From Vreelandella malpeensis (GTDB lineage: Bacteria; Pseudomonadota; Gammaproteobacteria; Pseudomonadales; Halomonadaceae), in assembly GCF_020622355.1 (NCBI RefSeq), contig NZ_WHVL01000007.1, positions 1 through 64,000 of the forward strand: 64,000 bases of DNA, given 5' to 3'. Made by a program: the position numbers and the translations under genes. This document shows, one piece after another, positions 1-10,228 of the stretch. The notes beneath the pieces were generated by a model, which did not search any database, was not told where the DNA came from, and saw only the letters and a program-made list of their open reading frames with translations. Positions within the stretch are counted from its first letter, which is position 1. Every line of letters begins with the position of its first letter.

Positions 1-368
<368 letters not shown>

Positions 369-650
369 TAAGATCGATGTGATCCTTGCATGTCGTCCGA
401 AGACAACAAAAGCGGATCAAACTTGGCTCAAGGTTCAAACGAAGTTACTGTGATACTGATTCCACAACGCTACTTGAAAAGTAGCGATAGGAAGAGTATC
501 GCCGTGTTCGTCTGCCTTGATATTTGGTGACTTGTCACCCTCATCGGCAAACGCCCACATGAATTACCTGATCATATTTTTAAAGAGCGATTCGCTGAAG
601 CTCGACATTGGCTCGATGACCGGAGCCGCTTGCCTCAGCGAGGAAGGCGT
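369..650 (-). promoter_or_regulatory. rRNA operon leader
   Basis: This is the transcribed leader between the rrn promoter and mature 16S. It contains a boxA-like element (578-589), a perfect 6-bp hairpin GGTGAC-TT-GTCACC (526-539) and a perfect 8-bp hairpin CGCTACTT-GAA-AAGTAGCG (468-486). Such leaders carry antitermination and RNase III processing signals. The 3' partner of the processing stalk is outside the window. No protein gene is credible here. Confidence 0.75.
578..589 (-). promoter_or_regulatory. boxA antitermination element of the rrn leader
   Basis: The minus strand reads CGCTCTTTAAAA, very close to the enterobacterial rrn boxA (TGCTCTTTAACA) bound by NusB/S10. It lies about 60 bases downstream of the -10 element and about 210 bases upstream of 16S, the usual setting. 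Confidence 0.75.
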
Positions 651-678
651 ATTCTACGCATTCCATGGTGTTTGTCAA
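651..678 (-). promoter_or_regulatory. rrn operon promoter (sigma-70)
   Basis: On the minus strand a perfect -35 (TTGACA, 673-678) is followed after 16 bases by a -10 TAGAAT (651-656). A 16-base spacer is typical of rRNA P1 promoters. The predicted start is near 644. It is the only strong promoter between pssA and 16S and reads toward 16S. Confidence 0.85.
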
Positions 679-776
679 CCGCTGATTTCGCGATGGACGT
701 CAGCCTCGAACATCTCGCTAACCTCCTGACAAACCGAGGGTTTTACCCTTCTTCACCGCTGGAAACGCTGGGCATC

Positions 777-815
777 CCCGGCAGCGGATGCGTACTTTAC
801 GGATTCGCTGCCGGG
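777..815. other. Inverted repeat between pssA and the rrn promoter
   Basis: A perfect 10-bp inverted repeat CCCGGCAGCG/CGCTGCCGGG has a 19-base loop. It lies just downstream of the pssA stop and about 100 bases upstream of the rrn -35. No T-tract follows on the minus strand, so it is not a canonical terminator. It may still end or protect the pssA transcript. Confidence 0.5.
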
Positions 816-860
816 AGTGCAAGGGCTTTTTCAGAAAAGATCACTCAAGCACCGAAACAT

Positions 861-1736
861 TCAAGGCTTGGTCGCTTCGCCGGTACGCTTGGCCTTGCGC
901 ATGCCGGCGTAGATGGGGCCGGAGAGCACGTAGGCGCCGAACAGCAATAGCAGCATGACCGAAGGCTCCACAGAGATCATCACGAACCCGAGCACTACCG
1001 CGAGCAGCACCACGAAAGGTACCGGCTTCTTGAAATCGAGGTCCTTGAAGCTGTAGTAGCGAATGTTGCTGACCATCAGCACGCCCGCCGCGCCGACCAC
1101 CACCAGCATCAGCAGCTTGAAGCCGAAGGCATCGGCATCGAAGCTGTGGAAAGTCCAGACACTGGCCGCCACCACCGCGGCTGCCGACGGGCTGGGCAGG
1201 CCGATGAACCATTTCTTGTCGGTGCTGCCGATCTGCACGTTGAAGCGCGCCAGGCGCAGCGCGGCGCAGGCGACGTACAGAAAGGCGACGACCCAGCCGG
1301 TCTTGCCGATATCCTGCAGAATCCAGGTGAACGCCACCAGCGCCGGCGCCATGCCAAACGAGATCATGTCCGCGAGGCTGTCGTATTCCGCCCCGAAGGC
1401 GCTCTGGGTATTGGTCATGCGCGCCACGCGCCCGTCGAGGCCATCGAGCACCATGGCGATGAAGATGGCGACGGCCGCAGCGCTGAACTCACCGTTGATG
1501 CCGGCGACCACGGCGAAGAATCCCGAGAAGAGCGCGGAGGTGGTGAACAGGTTGGGCAGCAGATAGATCCCCTTGCGGCGAATCTTCTTGCCATCTTCCA
1601 CCGCTTCTTCGACGACTTCGGTCTCGCGCAGAAACGCCGTGGCGAGATCCTCGTTGCTGACCGAATCGGTATCGTTGTGAGGATTGTAAGGCGGCGGCGT
1701 ATGGCCGGGCTCTTGATCGCGCGCATCCTGAGTCAT
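861..1736 (-). CDS. pssA: CDP-diacylglycerol--serine O-phosphatidyltransferase
   Basis: This inner-membrane enzyme makes phosphatidylserine from CDP-diacylglycerol and serine, the first step toward phosphatidylethanolamine. The 291-residue protein carries the complete CDP-alcohol phosphatidyltransferase motif D101-G-x2-A-R-x8-G115-x3-D119-x3-D123. It is followed by several hydrophobic segments and a basic C-terminus. The first 55 residues are hydrophilic and acidic. The membrane type (type II) matches the length and motif context. It follows ilvC in the same direction but is separated from it by a terminator-like hairpin, so it probably has its own promoter. Confidence 0.93.
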   Translation of the reverse strand: MTQDARDQEPGHTPPPYNPHNDTDSVSNEDLATAFLRETEVVEEAVEDGKKIRRKGIYLLPNLFTTSALFSGFFAVVAGINGEFSAAAVAIFIAMVLDGLDGRVARMTNTQSAFGAEYDSLADMISFGMAPALVAFTWILQDIGKTGWVVAFLYVACAALRLARFNVQIGSTDKKWFIGLPSPSAAAVVAASVWTFHSFDADAFGFKLLMLVVVGAAGVLMVSNIRYYSFKDLDFKKPVPFVVLLAVVLGFVMISVEPSVMLLLLFGAYVLSGPIYAGMRKAKRTGEATKP

Positions 1737-1831
1737 GTTCGTCGTCCCTTGGGTGAAGTCGTGAGTGACAGAGTTTCATTCTACACGCTACCCAGGCCGC
1801 GACCATGGCTATCGGCGCGCCAGCATAACGC

Positions 1832-1863
1832 AAAGCGGGGTGCGATCGACGCACCCCGCTTTT
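1832..1863. terminator. Terminator hairpin between ilvC and pssA
   Basis: The 13-base arms AAGCGGGGTGCG / CGCACCCCGCTT enclose a short ATCGA loop just downstream of ilvC. On the minus strand the T-tract is short (CTTTG). The plus strand has four Ts. It probably ends ilvC transcription, perhaps incompletely. Confidence 0.7.
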
Positions 1864-1885
1864 CACTGCCACCCGACCCGGGGGA

Positions 1886-3086
<1,201 letters not shown>

Positions 3087-3974
3087 ATGGATTTTCGCCT
3101 GCTCAAACATGCGCTGGCCCTGGGCGAGACGCGCCACTTCGGCCGTGCCAGCGAGCTTTGTCATCTCAGCCCCTCGACGCTGAGCCGCTCGATCCGCCAG
3201 CTCGAGAGCGAACTCGGCACGCGGCTGTTCGAACGTGACAACCGTCACGTTACCGTGACGCCCCAAGGAGAGACCTTCCTGCGCTACGCCCAGGAAGCCT
3301 TGGAGCAGTGGGAGCTACAAAAGCGCACCCTCGCAGCAGATGCCACGGAGCTTCACGGCGAGATCAGCATCTACTGCTCGGTGACCGCCAGCTACAGCTT
3401 CCTCTACGAGCTCTTGAGCGACGTGCGCCTGCGCCACCCCGGCATCGAGCTCAAGCTGCACACCGGCGACCCCGCCGAGGCGATGGCCCGAGTGCTCGAG
3501 GGCCAGGACGACATGGCGATCACCCCGCGCCCGCGCATTCCCCCCACGGCTCTGACCTTCAAGTCGCTCACCCGCTCGCCGCTTCTGTTCATCGCCCCCA
3601 CCCAGCCCTACGACTGGCTGCCCGAGGCGCCGGAGAGCTCCACCGCCGAGCAGTGGCGCCGGGTGCCGATGATCCTCTCGGAAGCCGGGCTTTCGCGCGA
3701 GTACGCCAACACCTGGTTCAAGGCGATGGGCGTGGCGCCGCGTATCTACGCCCAGGTGGCCGGCCACGAAGCGATCGTCAGCATGGTGGGGCTGGGCTTT
3801 GGCGTGGGCGTGGTGCCCAGAATCGTGCTGGAGAACAGCCCGCTCGCCGAGCGCGTGCAGGTGCTTTCGGTGAAACCGGAGCTGCCCCACTACGACGTCG
3901 GGCTGTGCGTGCTCAACCGGCGGCTCAAGACGCCGATGATCGATGCGTTCTGGGCCACGGTCAGCGAGCGATGA
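3087..3974 (+). CDS. ilvY: LysR-type activator of ilvC
   Basis: IlvY binds the shared ilvY-ilvC operator and activates ilvC when acetolactate or acetohydroxybutyrate accumulates. The 295-residue protein has an N-terminal winged HTH (RHFGRASELCHLSPSTLSRS, residues 16-35) and a LysR substrate-binding domain. Typical IlvY stretches (CSVTASYSFL near 93, GHEAIVSMVGLGFGVGVVP near 232) resemble the E. coli protein closely. Its position divergent to ilvC supports the assignment over other LysR proteins. Confidence 0.93.
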   Translation: MDFRLLKHALALGETRHFGRASELCHLSPSTLSRSIRQLESELGTRLFERDNRHVTVTPQGETFLRYAQEALEQWELQKRTLAADATELHGEISIYCSVTASYSFLYELLSDVRLRHPGIELKLHTGDPAEAMARVLEGQDDMAITPRPRIPPTALTFKSLTRSPLLFIAPTQPYDWLPEAPESSTAEQWRRVPMILSEAGLSREYANTWFKAMGVAPRIYAQVAGHEAIVSMVGLGFGVGVVPRIVLENSPLAERVQVLSVKPELPHYDVGLCVLNRRLKTPMIDAFWATVSER

Positions 3975-3995
3975 GCGCTTTTTATGCCGTGCGCG

Positions 3996-4022
3996 CACAA
4001 AAAAGCCGCCCCGAAGGGCGGC
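3996..4022 (-). terminator. Intrinsic terminator of ilvIH
   Basis: A perfect 7-bp stem GCCGCCC/GGGCGGC with a UUCG loop on the minus strand is followed by TTTTTTG. It lies 19 bases past the ilvH stop. The reverse direction (end of ilvY) lacks a T-tract, so it serves ilvIH. Confidence 0.92.
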
Positions 4023-4040
4023 CGGTCGCGAGCTTCTGAC

Positions 4041-4532
4041 TTAGAGCGACAGCACCTTGTCGCCGCGGGCGATACCGGAAACCCCGGTGCGCGCCACTTC
4101 GAGAATGCCCACCGGCGCCATGGCCTGCAGGAAGGCATCGAGCTTGGCGGCGTCGCCGGTGATCTGCACGGTGTAGAGACTCGGCGTGACGTCGACGATC
4201 TGCGCGCGGAAGATGTCCACGGTGCGCTTGACCTCGTCGCGGGCCGCCCCCAGCGCCTTCACCTTGACCAGCATCAGCTCGCGCTCGATGTGGTTACCCT
4301 CGGTCAGATCGACCAGCTTGACCACGTCGATCAGCTTGTTGAGATGCTTGGTGATCTGCTCGATCACCCGGTCGTCGCCGATGGTGGTGACCGTCAGGCG
4401 TGACAGCGACGGGTCCTCGGTCGGGGCAACGTTGAGGGTTTCGATGTTGTAGTTACGCTGGGAGAACAACCCAACCACCCGTGACAGTGCACCCGGTTCG
4501 TTTTCCAGCAGAATCGAGATGATATGACGCAT
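4041..4532 (-). CDS. ilvH: Acetolactate synthase small (regulatory) subunit
   Basis: This is the regulatory subunit of acetohydroxyacid synthase. It stimulates the catalytic subunit and confers valine feedback inhibition. The 163-residue protein has an N-terminal ACT domain (ISILLENEPGALSRVVGLFS, residues 5-24) with the glycine/asparagine-type effector turn, followed by the ALS_ss C-terminal domain. Its ATG shares one base with the ilvI stop, so the two are translationally coupled. A strong terminator follows. Confidence 0.95.
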   Translation of the reverse strand: MRHIISILLENEPGALSRVVGLFSQRNYNIETLNVAPTEDPSLSRLTVTTIGDDRVIEQITKHLNKLIDVVKLVDLTEGNHIERELMLVKVKALGAARDEVKRTVDIFRAQIVDVTPSLYTVQITGDAAKLDAFLQAMAPVGILEVARTGVSGIARGDKVLSL

Positions 4533-6256
4533 CAGGTACGCTCCGTTTTGGACAGCAGCATGTCACGCATCGCGCCGAGCGGCACTTGCATCGGATAGAC
4601 GTGCTCGAAGGGATCGACCTTGATGTCGAGAAAGACCAGCTCGTGCTTGTCGGCGAACGCCCGCTCGAGCGCAGGCGCGAGCTCCTCTTTCGTGGTCACG
4701 GTGATCGCGGTGAAGCCGTAGGCCTCGATCAGCATGTGAAAGTCCGGCAGGGATTCCATGTAGGAGTGGGCGTGGCGCGACTTGTAGTTCAAGTCCTGCC
4801 ACTGGCGCACCATGCCGAGCGACTGGTTGTTCAGGTTGACGATCTTCACCCCCACCCCGTACTGCTTACAGGTCGAGAGCTCCTGCATCATCATCTGGAA
4901 GCTGCCTTCACCGGTGATGCACACCACGTCGTCGTCGGGGTAGCTCATCTTCACGCCCATGGCCGCCGGGAAGCCGAAGCCCATGGTGCCCAACCCCCCG
5001 GAGGTGATCAGCCGGTTGGGCTTGTCGAACTTGTAGTACTGAGCCGCGAACATCTGGTGCTGACCCACGTCCGTGGTGACGAACGCCTCACCCCGGGTCA
5101 CGCGGCAGACCGCCTCGACCACTTCCTGTGGCTTGAGCGCTTCGCCGGTTTTCGAGGGCTCGTAAAGCTTGCCTTCGCGCTCTCCTCGCCAGCCGTCGAT
5201 CTTCTCCCACCACTCGGTGAGCGCGCCCGCATTTTCCACCGTGCGCCCCTGCACCAGGCTGATCATCTCGTCGATGACGCTGCCGGCAGGGCCGACGATC
5301 GGCACGTCCGCGCGCACGGTCTTGGAGACCGAGCTCGGGTCGACGTCGACGTGGATGATCTTCGCCGTGGGGCAGAACTTCGAGGTGTTGTTGGTCACCC
5401 GGTCATCGAAGCGCGCGCCAATGGCAATAATCAGATCCGCGTGATGCATGGCCATGTTGGACTCATAAGAGCCGTGCATGCCGAGCCACCCGAGGCACTG
5501 CTTGTCGCTTTGCGGGTAGGCGCCGATGCCCATGAGCGTAGTGGTGATCGGAAAGCCGAGCTTCTTGACCAGATCCGTCAGGCCTTCGCTGGCACAACCG
5601 GTCACCACGCCGCCGCCGGTGTAGAACACCGGGCGCTTGGCCTTGAGCATGAGCTCGACGGCCTTCTTGATCTGGCCGGTATGGCCGCGGGTCACTGGGT
5701 TGTAGGAGCGCAGCTTGACCTTTTTCGGGTAAACGTACTCGTAGCGCTCGGTCGGGGCGGTCATGTCCTTCGGGATGTCCACCACCACCGGGCCGGGCCG
5801 GCCGGTCGAAGCGAGGTAGAAGGCCTTTTTCAGCACTTCCGGAATTTCGCTTGGGTGACGGATCGAGAAGCTGTGCTTCACGATCGGGCGGGTCACGCCG
5901 ACGATGTCGGTTTCCTGGAAAGCGTCGTCGCCGATCAGGTGGCTCATGACCTGACCACACAGCACCACCATCGGAATCGAATCCATATAGGCGGTGGCAA
6001 TGCCGGTCACAGCGTTGGTTGCACCAGGCCCGGAGGTGACGAGCACCACGCCGGGCTTGCCGGAGGCGCGCGCATAGCCGTCGGCGGCGTGGGTCGCGGC
6101 CTGCTCGTGGCGCACCAGGATGTGCTTGACGTCGTCCTGGCGGAAGAGCGCGTCATAAATATGCAGCGCGGCCCCGCCCGGATACCCATAGATGTACTCA
6201 ACGCCCTCGTCTTTCAAGAAGCGGGCGATCATGTCTGCGCCGGAAAGCAATTCCAC
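4532..6256 (-). CDS. ilvI: Acetolactate synthase large (catalytic) subunit
   Basis: This thiamine-diphosphate enzyme condenses two pyruvates, or pyruvate plus 2-oxobutyrate, in the first common step of branched-chain amino acid synthesis. The catalytic glutamate lies in the HEQAATHAADGYAR stretch. The ThDP-binding region (CITGEGSF...NNQSLGMVRQW) is in the C-terminal third. Start: a longer frame to 6355 exists, but a GTG at 6256 follows AGGGGAGAA and yields VELLSGADM, matching E. coli IlvI (MEMLSGAEM). That gives 574 residues, exactly the IlvI size. ilvH follows with a one-base overlap. Confidence 0.95.
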   Translation of the reverse strand: MELLSGADMIARFLKDEGVEYIYGYPGGAALHIYDALFRQDDVKHILVRHEQAATHAADGYARASGKPGVVLVTSGPGATNAVTGIATAYMDSIPMVVLCGQVMSHLIGDDAFQETDIVGVTRPIVKHSFSIRHPSEIPEVLKKAFYLASTGRPGPVVVDIPKDMTAPTERYEYVYPKKVKLRSYNPVTRGHTGQIKKAVELMLKAKRPVFYTGGGVVTGCASEGLTDLVKKLGFPITTTLMGIGAYPQSDKQCLGWLGMHGSYESNMAMHHADLIIAIGARFDDRVTNNTSKFCPTAKIIHVDVDPSSVSKTVRADVPIVGPAGSVIDEMISLVQGRTVENAGALTEWWEKIDGWRGEREGKLYEPSKTGEALKPQEVVEAVCRVTRGEAFVTTDVGQHQMFAAQYYKFDKPNRLITSGGLGTMGFGFPAAMGVKMSYPDDDVVCITGEGSFQMMMQELSTCKQYGVGVKIVNLNNQSLGMVRQWQDLNYKSRHAHSYMESLPDFHMLIEAYGFTAITVTTKEELAPALERAFADKHELVFLDIKVDPFEHVYPMQVPLGAMRDMLLSKTERT

Positions 6257-6681
6257 AGTAATTCTCCCCTGGAGGTCTCGAGTGCGATCCGCAGCGTTCT
6301 GCGGGGTCGAGTGCGGCGGTATGCCGCTGCCGGCGGTGCCGACACCTGATGCCAAACCCTGGCATACGGCCCGGTTGGGGCCTGCACTCTCATCGGAAAA
6401 GGCCAGAAAGCCGCTTCCTTATCGCGGCGGTTCACCGCGTCGGGGCATTGGCCAGGCCAGGCGGTTGACCTGGGCCCGGAAGTCCTTCGGCGGGTAGAGG
6501 CAAACAAGGCCTACCCTTCACGCGGGGATGGGGGGTTACCCGTGGATTCCGCGTCCGCAAATCAGGAACCCCTAAGGTTCCATTAACGCCTCGAAGCTGT
6601 CAACCACAGGCGCGGGCCTTTGAACAGCGCATCGTGCATAACGATATACCAACGATCAAACAGGCGGGTGCGGGCCGCGCA
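6257..6681 (-). promoter_or_regulatory. ilvIH upstream region / long leader
   Basis: This is a 425-base gap upstream of ilvI. A perfect TTGACA lies at 6598-6603 on the minus strand, but no good -10 sits at normal spacing. A 6-bp hairpin GGAACC-CCTAA-GGTTCC (6565-6581) and CCGCAG-CGTT-CTGCGG (6286-6301) are present. If transcription starts near 6570 the leader exceeds 300 bases. No short reading frame rich in Leu/Val/Ile was recognised, so classic attenuation is not shown. Confidence 0.4.
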
Positions 6682-6710
6682 CAAAAAAGCCCGCCGCAAG
6701 GCGGCGGGCC
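6682..6710 (-). terminator. Intrinsic terminator of clpB
   Basis: A perfect 9-bp GC-rich stem GCCCGCCGC/GCGGCGGGC with a 3-base loop runs into TTTTTTG on the minus strand. It lies 22 bases past the clpB stop. Confidence 0.93.
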
Positions 6711-6731
6711 TGATCACGCATAGCGGTTCGA

Positions 6732-9320
6732 TCAGTCGAAAACCAGATGATCGTCTTCGGCGCGAATATGCACGGTGTCGCCCGGGGCGTACCTGCCGGC
6801 GAGCAGATCCTGAGCCAACGGATTCTCGATGCGGCTCTGGATCGCGCGCTTGAGCGGGCGCGCCCCGAACACCGGGTCGAAGCCGACCACCGCGAGCTGC
6901 GCCATCGCCTCGTCGCTGATCGCAAGGCTCAGGCCGTGCTCGGCGAGGCGCGCCTTCAGGCGCTCGAGCTGGATCGAGGCGATCGCCTGGATCTGCTCCT
7001 GGCCGAGGGCGTGGAACACCACCACCTCGTCGATGCGATTGATCAGCTCCGGGCGGAAGTGATTGCCGACGACTTCCATCACCGCGCTTCGCATCGTTTC
7101 ATAGCCCGCGTCGCCTCCGCTTTCGCCGCCCATGCGCTGGATGATGTCCGAGCCCATGTTCGAGGTCATCACGATCACGGTGTTGCGGAAATCCACCGTG
7201 CGGCCCTGGCCGTCGGTCAGCCGTCCATCTTCGAGCACCTGCAAGAGGATGTTGAACACATCCGGATGAGCCTTCTCCACCTCGTCGAGCAACAGCACCG
7301 AGTAGGGCTTGCGGCGTACGGCTTCGGTCAGGTAGCCGCCCTGCTCGAAGCCGACGTAGCCGGGAGGCGCGCCGATCAGCCGCGCCACGGAGTGCTTCTC
7401 CATGAACTCGGACATGTCGATGCGCACCATCGCCTCCTCGGTATCGAAGAGGAAGTTGGCCAGCGACTTGCAAAGCTCGGTCTTGCCCACCCCGGTCGGG
7501 CCGAGAAACAGGAACGAGCCGTTGGGCCGGTGGGGGTCGGCAAGCCCGGCCCGGGAGCGGCGCACCGCGTTGGCCACCGCCTCGACCGCCTCGTCCTGGC
7601 CGATGACCCGCTCGTGCAGCGCCTCTTCCATGCGCAAGAGCTTGTCGCGCTCGCCTTCGAGCATCTTCGAGACCGGAATGCCGGTCCAGCGCGACACCAC
7701 TTCGGCGATCTCCTCTTCGGTGACGTTGGAGCGCAAGAGCCGGTGGCTGGCGGTATCCGCCTCGCCCTCGCCGCTCTCGAGAATCTTCTTCTCGAGCTCG
7801 GGAATCCGGCCGTACTGGATTTCCGACATGCGGCCGAGATCGCCCTGGCGGCGAGCCTGCTCGAGGTCCGTGCGCGCCTGCTCGAGCTCCGCCTTGAACT
7901 GGGCCGCGCCCTGGATGCTGGCCTTCTCGGCCTTCCAGATCTCGTCGAGGTCGGCATACTCGCGCTCGAGATCAAAAATGTGGTCGTTCAACGCCTCGAG
8001 ACGTTTCTTCGTCGCCTCGTCGGTCTCCTTCTTGAGCGCCTCGCGCTCCATCTTGAGCTGGATCAGGCGCCGATCGAGGCGGTCCATCTCCTCGGGTTTG
8101 GAGTCGAGCTCCATGCGAATGCGCGAGGCAGCCTCGTCGATCAGGTCGATGGCTTTATCCGGCAACTGGCGGTCGGTGATGTAGCGGGTCGAGAGTTTGG
8201 CCGCCGCGATGATCGCGGAATCTGTGATCGCCACGCCGTGATGCACCTCGTAGCGCTCTTTCAAGCCGCGCAGGATCGCCACGGTGTCCTCTTCCGAGGG
8301 CTCGTCGACCAGCACCTTCTGGAAGCGGCGCTCCAGCGCCGCATCCTTTTCGATGTACTGGCGGTACTCATCGAGCGTCGTCGCGCCGACGCAGTGCAAC
8401 TCACCCCGGGCAAGCGCGGGCTTCAACATGTTGCCCGCATCCATCGCGCCTTCGGCCTTGCCGGCGCCGACCATAGTGTGCAGCTCGTCGATGAACAGGA
8501 TCACCCGGCCCTCTTCCTGGGAGAGCTCCTTGAGCACCGCCTTCAGGCGCTCTTCGAACTCGCCGCGAAACTTGGCGCCGGCAAGCAAGGAGCCCATGTC
8601 CAGCGATAGCACGCGCTTGTCCTTGAGCCCTTCCGGCACTTCGCCGTTGACGATGCGTTGGGCCAGGCCTTCGACGATGGCGGTCTTGCCAACGCCAGGC
8701 TCGCCGATCAGCACCGGGTTGTTCTTGGTGCGCCGCTGGAGCACCTGGATGGTGCGGCGAATCTCGTCGTCGCGGCCGATCACCGGATCGAGCTTGCCGT
8801 CAAGTGCCCGCTGGGTGAGATCGAGGGTGTACTTGTCGAGCGCCTCGCGCTGATCCTCGGCGTTGGCGTCATCGACGCTCGCGCCACCGCGCAGGCCCTC
8901 GATGGCACTTTCGAGTTTTTTACGCTCGAGGCCCGCCTCCTTCAGCGCCTTGGCCGCGCCGCCGCCCGCGTCCAGCGCGGCGAGCAGCACCAGCTCGCTT
9001 GCGATGAACTGGTCGCCGCGCTTTTGCGCTTCGCGGTCGGTGAGGTTGAAAAGCTTGATCAGCTCGCGGGAAGGCTGCACGTCGCCGTCGAACTGGCTGA
9101 CCTTGGGCAGGTCGTCGAGCTGGCGCTTGAGCGCGTCGCGCAGGCGCGAACTCGACCCATGGGCCTTCTCGATCAGCGCCTTGATGCCGGTGTCGCGGGC
9201 ATCGAGCAACGAGAGCAGCAAGTGGACCGGCTCGAGCTGGTTATGACCCTGGCCGACAGCGAGCGACTGCGCATCGGCGATGGCGGACTGGAGCTTGGCG
9301 GTGAATTTATCGAATCGCAT
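6732..9320 (-). CDS. clpB: ATP-dependent disaggregase ClpB (Hsp100)
   Basis: This cytoplasmic hexameric AAA+ chaperone rescues aggregated proteins together with DnaK. The 862 residues are the normal ClpB length. In order: Clp N-domain ([18 protein letters not shown]), AAA1 with Walker A GEPGVGKT near residue 206, the coiled-coil M-domain (about 400-530), and AAA2 with Walker A GPTGVGKT near 610 and sensor TSNMGSD. It is distinct from the ClpV paralogue at 43765-46368, which is T6SS-specific. A heat-shock-type promoter lies upstream. Confidence 0.97.
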   Translation of the reverse strand: MRFDKFTAKLQSAIADAQSLAVGQGHNQLEPVHLLLSLLDARDTGIKALIEKAHGSSSRLRDALKRQLDDLPKVSQFDGDVQPSRELIKLFNLTDREAQKRGDQFIASELVLLAALDAGGGAAKALKEAGLERKKLESAIEGLRGGASVDDANAEDQREALDKYTLDLTQRALDGKLDPVIGRDDEIRRTIQVLQRRTKNNPVLIGEPGVGKTAIVEGLAQRIVNGEVPEGLKDKRVLSLDMGSLLAGAKFRGEFEERLKAVLKELSQEEGRVILFIDELHTMVGAGKAEGAMDAGNMLKPALARGELHCVGATTLDEYRQYIEKDAALERRFQKVLVDEPSEEDTVAILRGLKERYEVHHGVAITDSAIIAAAKLSTRYITDRQLPDKAIDLIDEAASRIRMELDSKPEEMDRLDRRLIQLKMEREALKKETDEATKKRLEALNDHIFDLEREYADLDEIWKAEKASIQGAAQFKAELEQARTDLEQARRQGDLGRMSEIQYGRIPELEKKILESGEGEADTASHRLLRSNVTEEEIAEVVSRWTGIPVSKMLEGERDKLLRMEEALHERVIGQDEAVEAVANAVRRSRAGLADPHRPNGSFLFLGPTGVGKTELCKSLANFLFDTEEAMVRIDMSEFMEKHSVARLIGAPPGYVGFEQGGYLTEAVRRKPYSVLLLDEVEKAHPDVFNILLQVLEDGRLTDGQGRTVDFRNTVIVMTSNMGSDIIQRMGGESGGDAGYETMRSAVMEVVGNHFRPELINRIDEVVVFHALGQEQIQAIASIQLERLKARLAEHGLSLAISDEAMAQLAVVGFDPVFGARPLKRAIQSRIENPLAQDLLAGRYAPGDTVHIRAEDDHLVFD

Positions 9321-9407
9321 GGCGTTCTCCCGGGATGGCCGCGCACTTGGACGCGCGGCGTGCCCCTGACGATGTTCAATTTACCAAGAGGTTTGGCTTG
9401 ACAAATT

Positions 9408-9436
9408 AAATGGTGTCAGCCTGACAAGCTTTCAAG
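9408..9436 (-). promoter_or_regulatory. Sigma-32 (heat-shock) promoter of clpB
   Basis: The minus strand reads CTTGAAA (9430-9436), 14 bases, then CACCATTT (9408-9415). The sigma-32 consensus is CTTGAAA-N13-15-CCCCATNT, so the -35 is perfect and the -10 is off by one base in seven informative positions. It lies about 90 bases upstream of the clpB ATG, in the gap before pgeF. Confidence 0.82.
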
Positions 9437-9460
9437 AGTCGCCGGGCGGGAAAATGGCGT

Positions 9461-10228
9461 TCAGGCGGAGCGTTCGGCGAGCCAGATGACGCTCGCCATG
9501 CGCCCGGTACGTCCGGAGTCGCGCCGGTAGGAGTAGAAGCGCGATTCGCAGGCGGTGCAGAAGTGTCCGCCGCTGATGTGGTGGATTCCCAGGGCCTCGA
9601 GGCGAAAGCGCGCCAGCCGGTAGAGATCCGCCATGTAGTGGTTGAGCCGGTAGGGGCTGTGCTCGAAGGCCTCCGCGCTTTCCGGCTGGGCGCCGACGAA
9701 GGCGCCGAACACCTCCGGTCCCACCTCGAACTGGGCGTTGGAGATCGCCGGGCCCAGCCACACCAGGATATCGTCGGCGGCGCAGTTCATTGCCGCTACC
9801 GTCGCCTCGAGCACGCCGCTGGCGAGTCCGCGCCAGCCGGCGTGGGCCACCGCCACCTGGGTGCCCTGACGATTGCAGAACAGCACCGGCAGGCAGTCGG
9901 CGGTAAGCACCACGCAGGCGTAGTCGGCGGAGCTCACGGTAGAGGCATCCGCCTGCGGGGCGCCTTCCTGGAAGCTTTGCTGTACCCGCGCACTGTGCAC
10001 CTGATCGAGCCACAGCAGCGGGCGGTCGTCGCCGATCTCCTTTTGCAGCCGTCGGCGGCACAGCGCCACGTGATCCGGATTGTCGCCGACGTGGGCCGCC
10101 GGGTTGAAGGCGGCGAAGTCGCCCTGGCTCGGCCCGGTCTCGCGGGTGGTCACGAAGGCCCGCACGCTGCTCGGTGCCGGCCAGTCCGGCACCAGCAGCG
10201 TGGGGCGCAGGTCGATGGCATCGCTCAT
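9461..10228 (-). CDS. pgeF: Peptidoglycan editing factor / purine nucleoside phosphorylase (YfiH family)
   Basis: This is a cytoplasmic zinc-dependent member of the YfiH/'polyphenol oxidase' family. E. coli PgeF corrects misincorporated amino acids in peptidoglycan precursors, and related proteins act on purine nucleosides. The 255-residue protein has the metal-site hallmarks ADCLPV (cysteine ligand) and AVAHAGWRG (histidine ligand). It overlaps the rluD stop in an ATGA arrangement (10225-10228), as in many gammaproteobacteria where rluD and yfiH are paired. Confidence 0.92.
   Translation of the reverse strand: MSDAIDLRPTLLVPDWPAPSSVRAFVTTRETGPSQGDFAAFNPAAHVGDNPDHVALCRRRLQKEIGDDRPLLWLDQVHSARVQQSFQEGAPQADASTVSSADYACVVLTADCLPVLFCNRQGTQVAVAHAGWRGLASGVLEATVAAMNCAADDILVWLGPAISNAQFEVGPEVFGAFVGAQPESAEAFEHSPYRLNHYMADLYRLARFRLEALGIHHISGGHFCTACESRFYSYRRDSGRTGRMASVIWLAERSA

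Noticed and set aside
777-815. Inverted repeat as the pssA terminator
   Set aside because: The stem is good, but the loop is 19 bases and no T-tract follows on the minus strand, so it was listed only as an inverted repeat.
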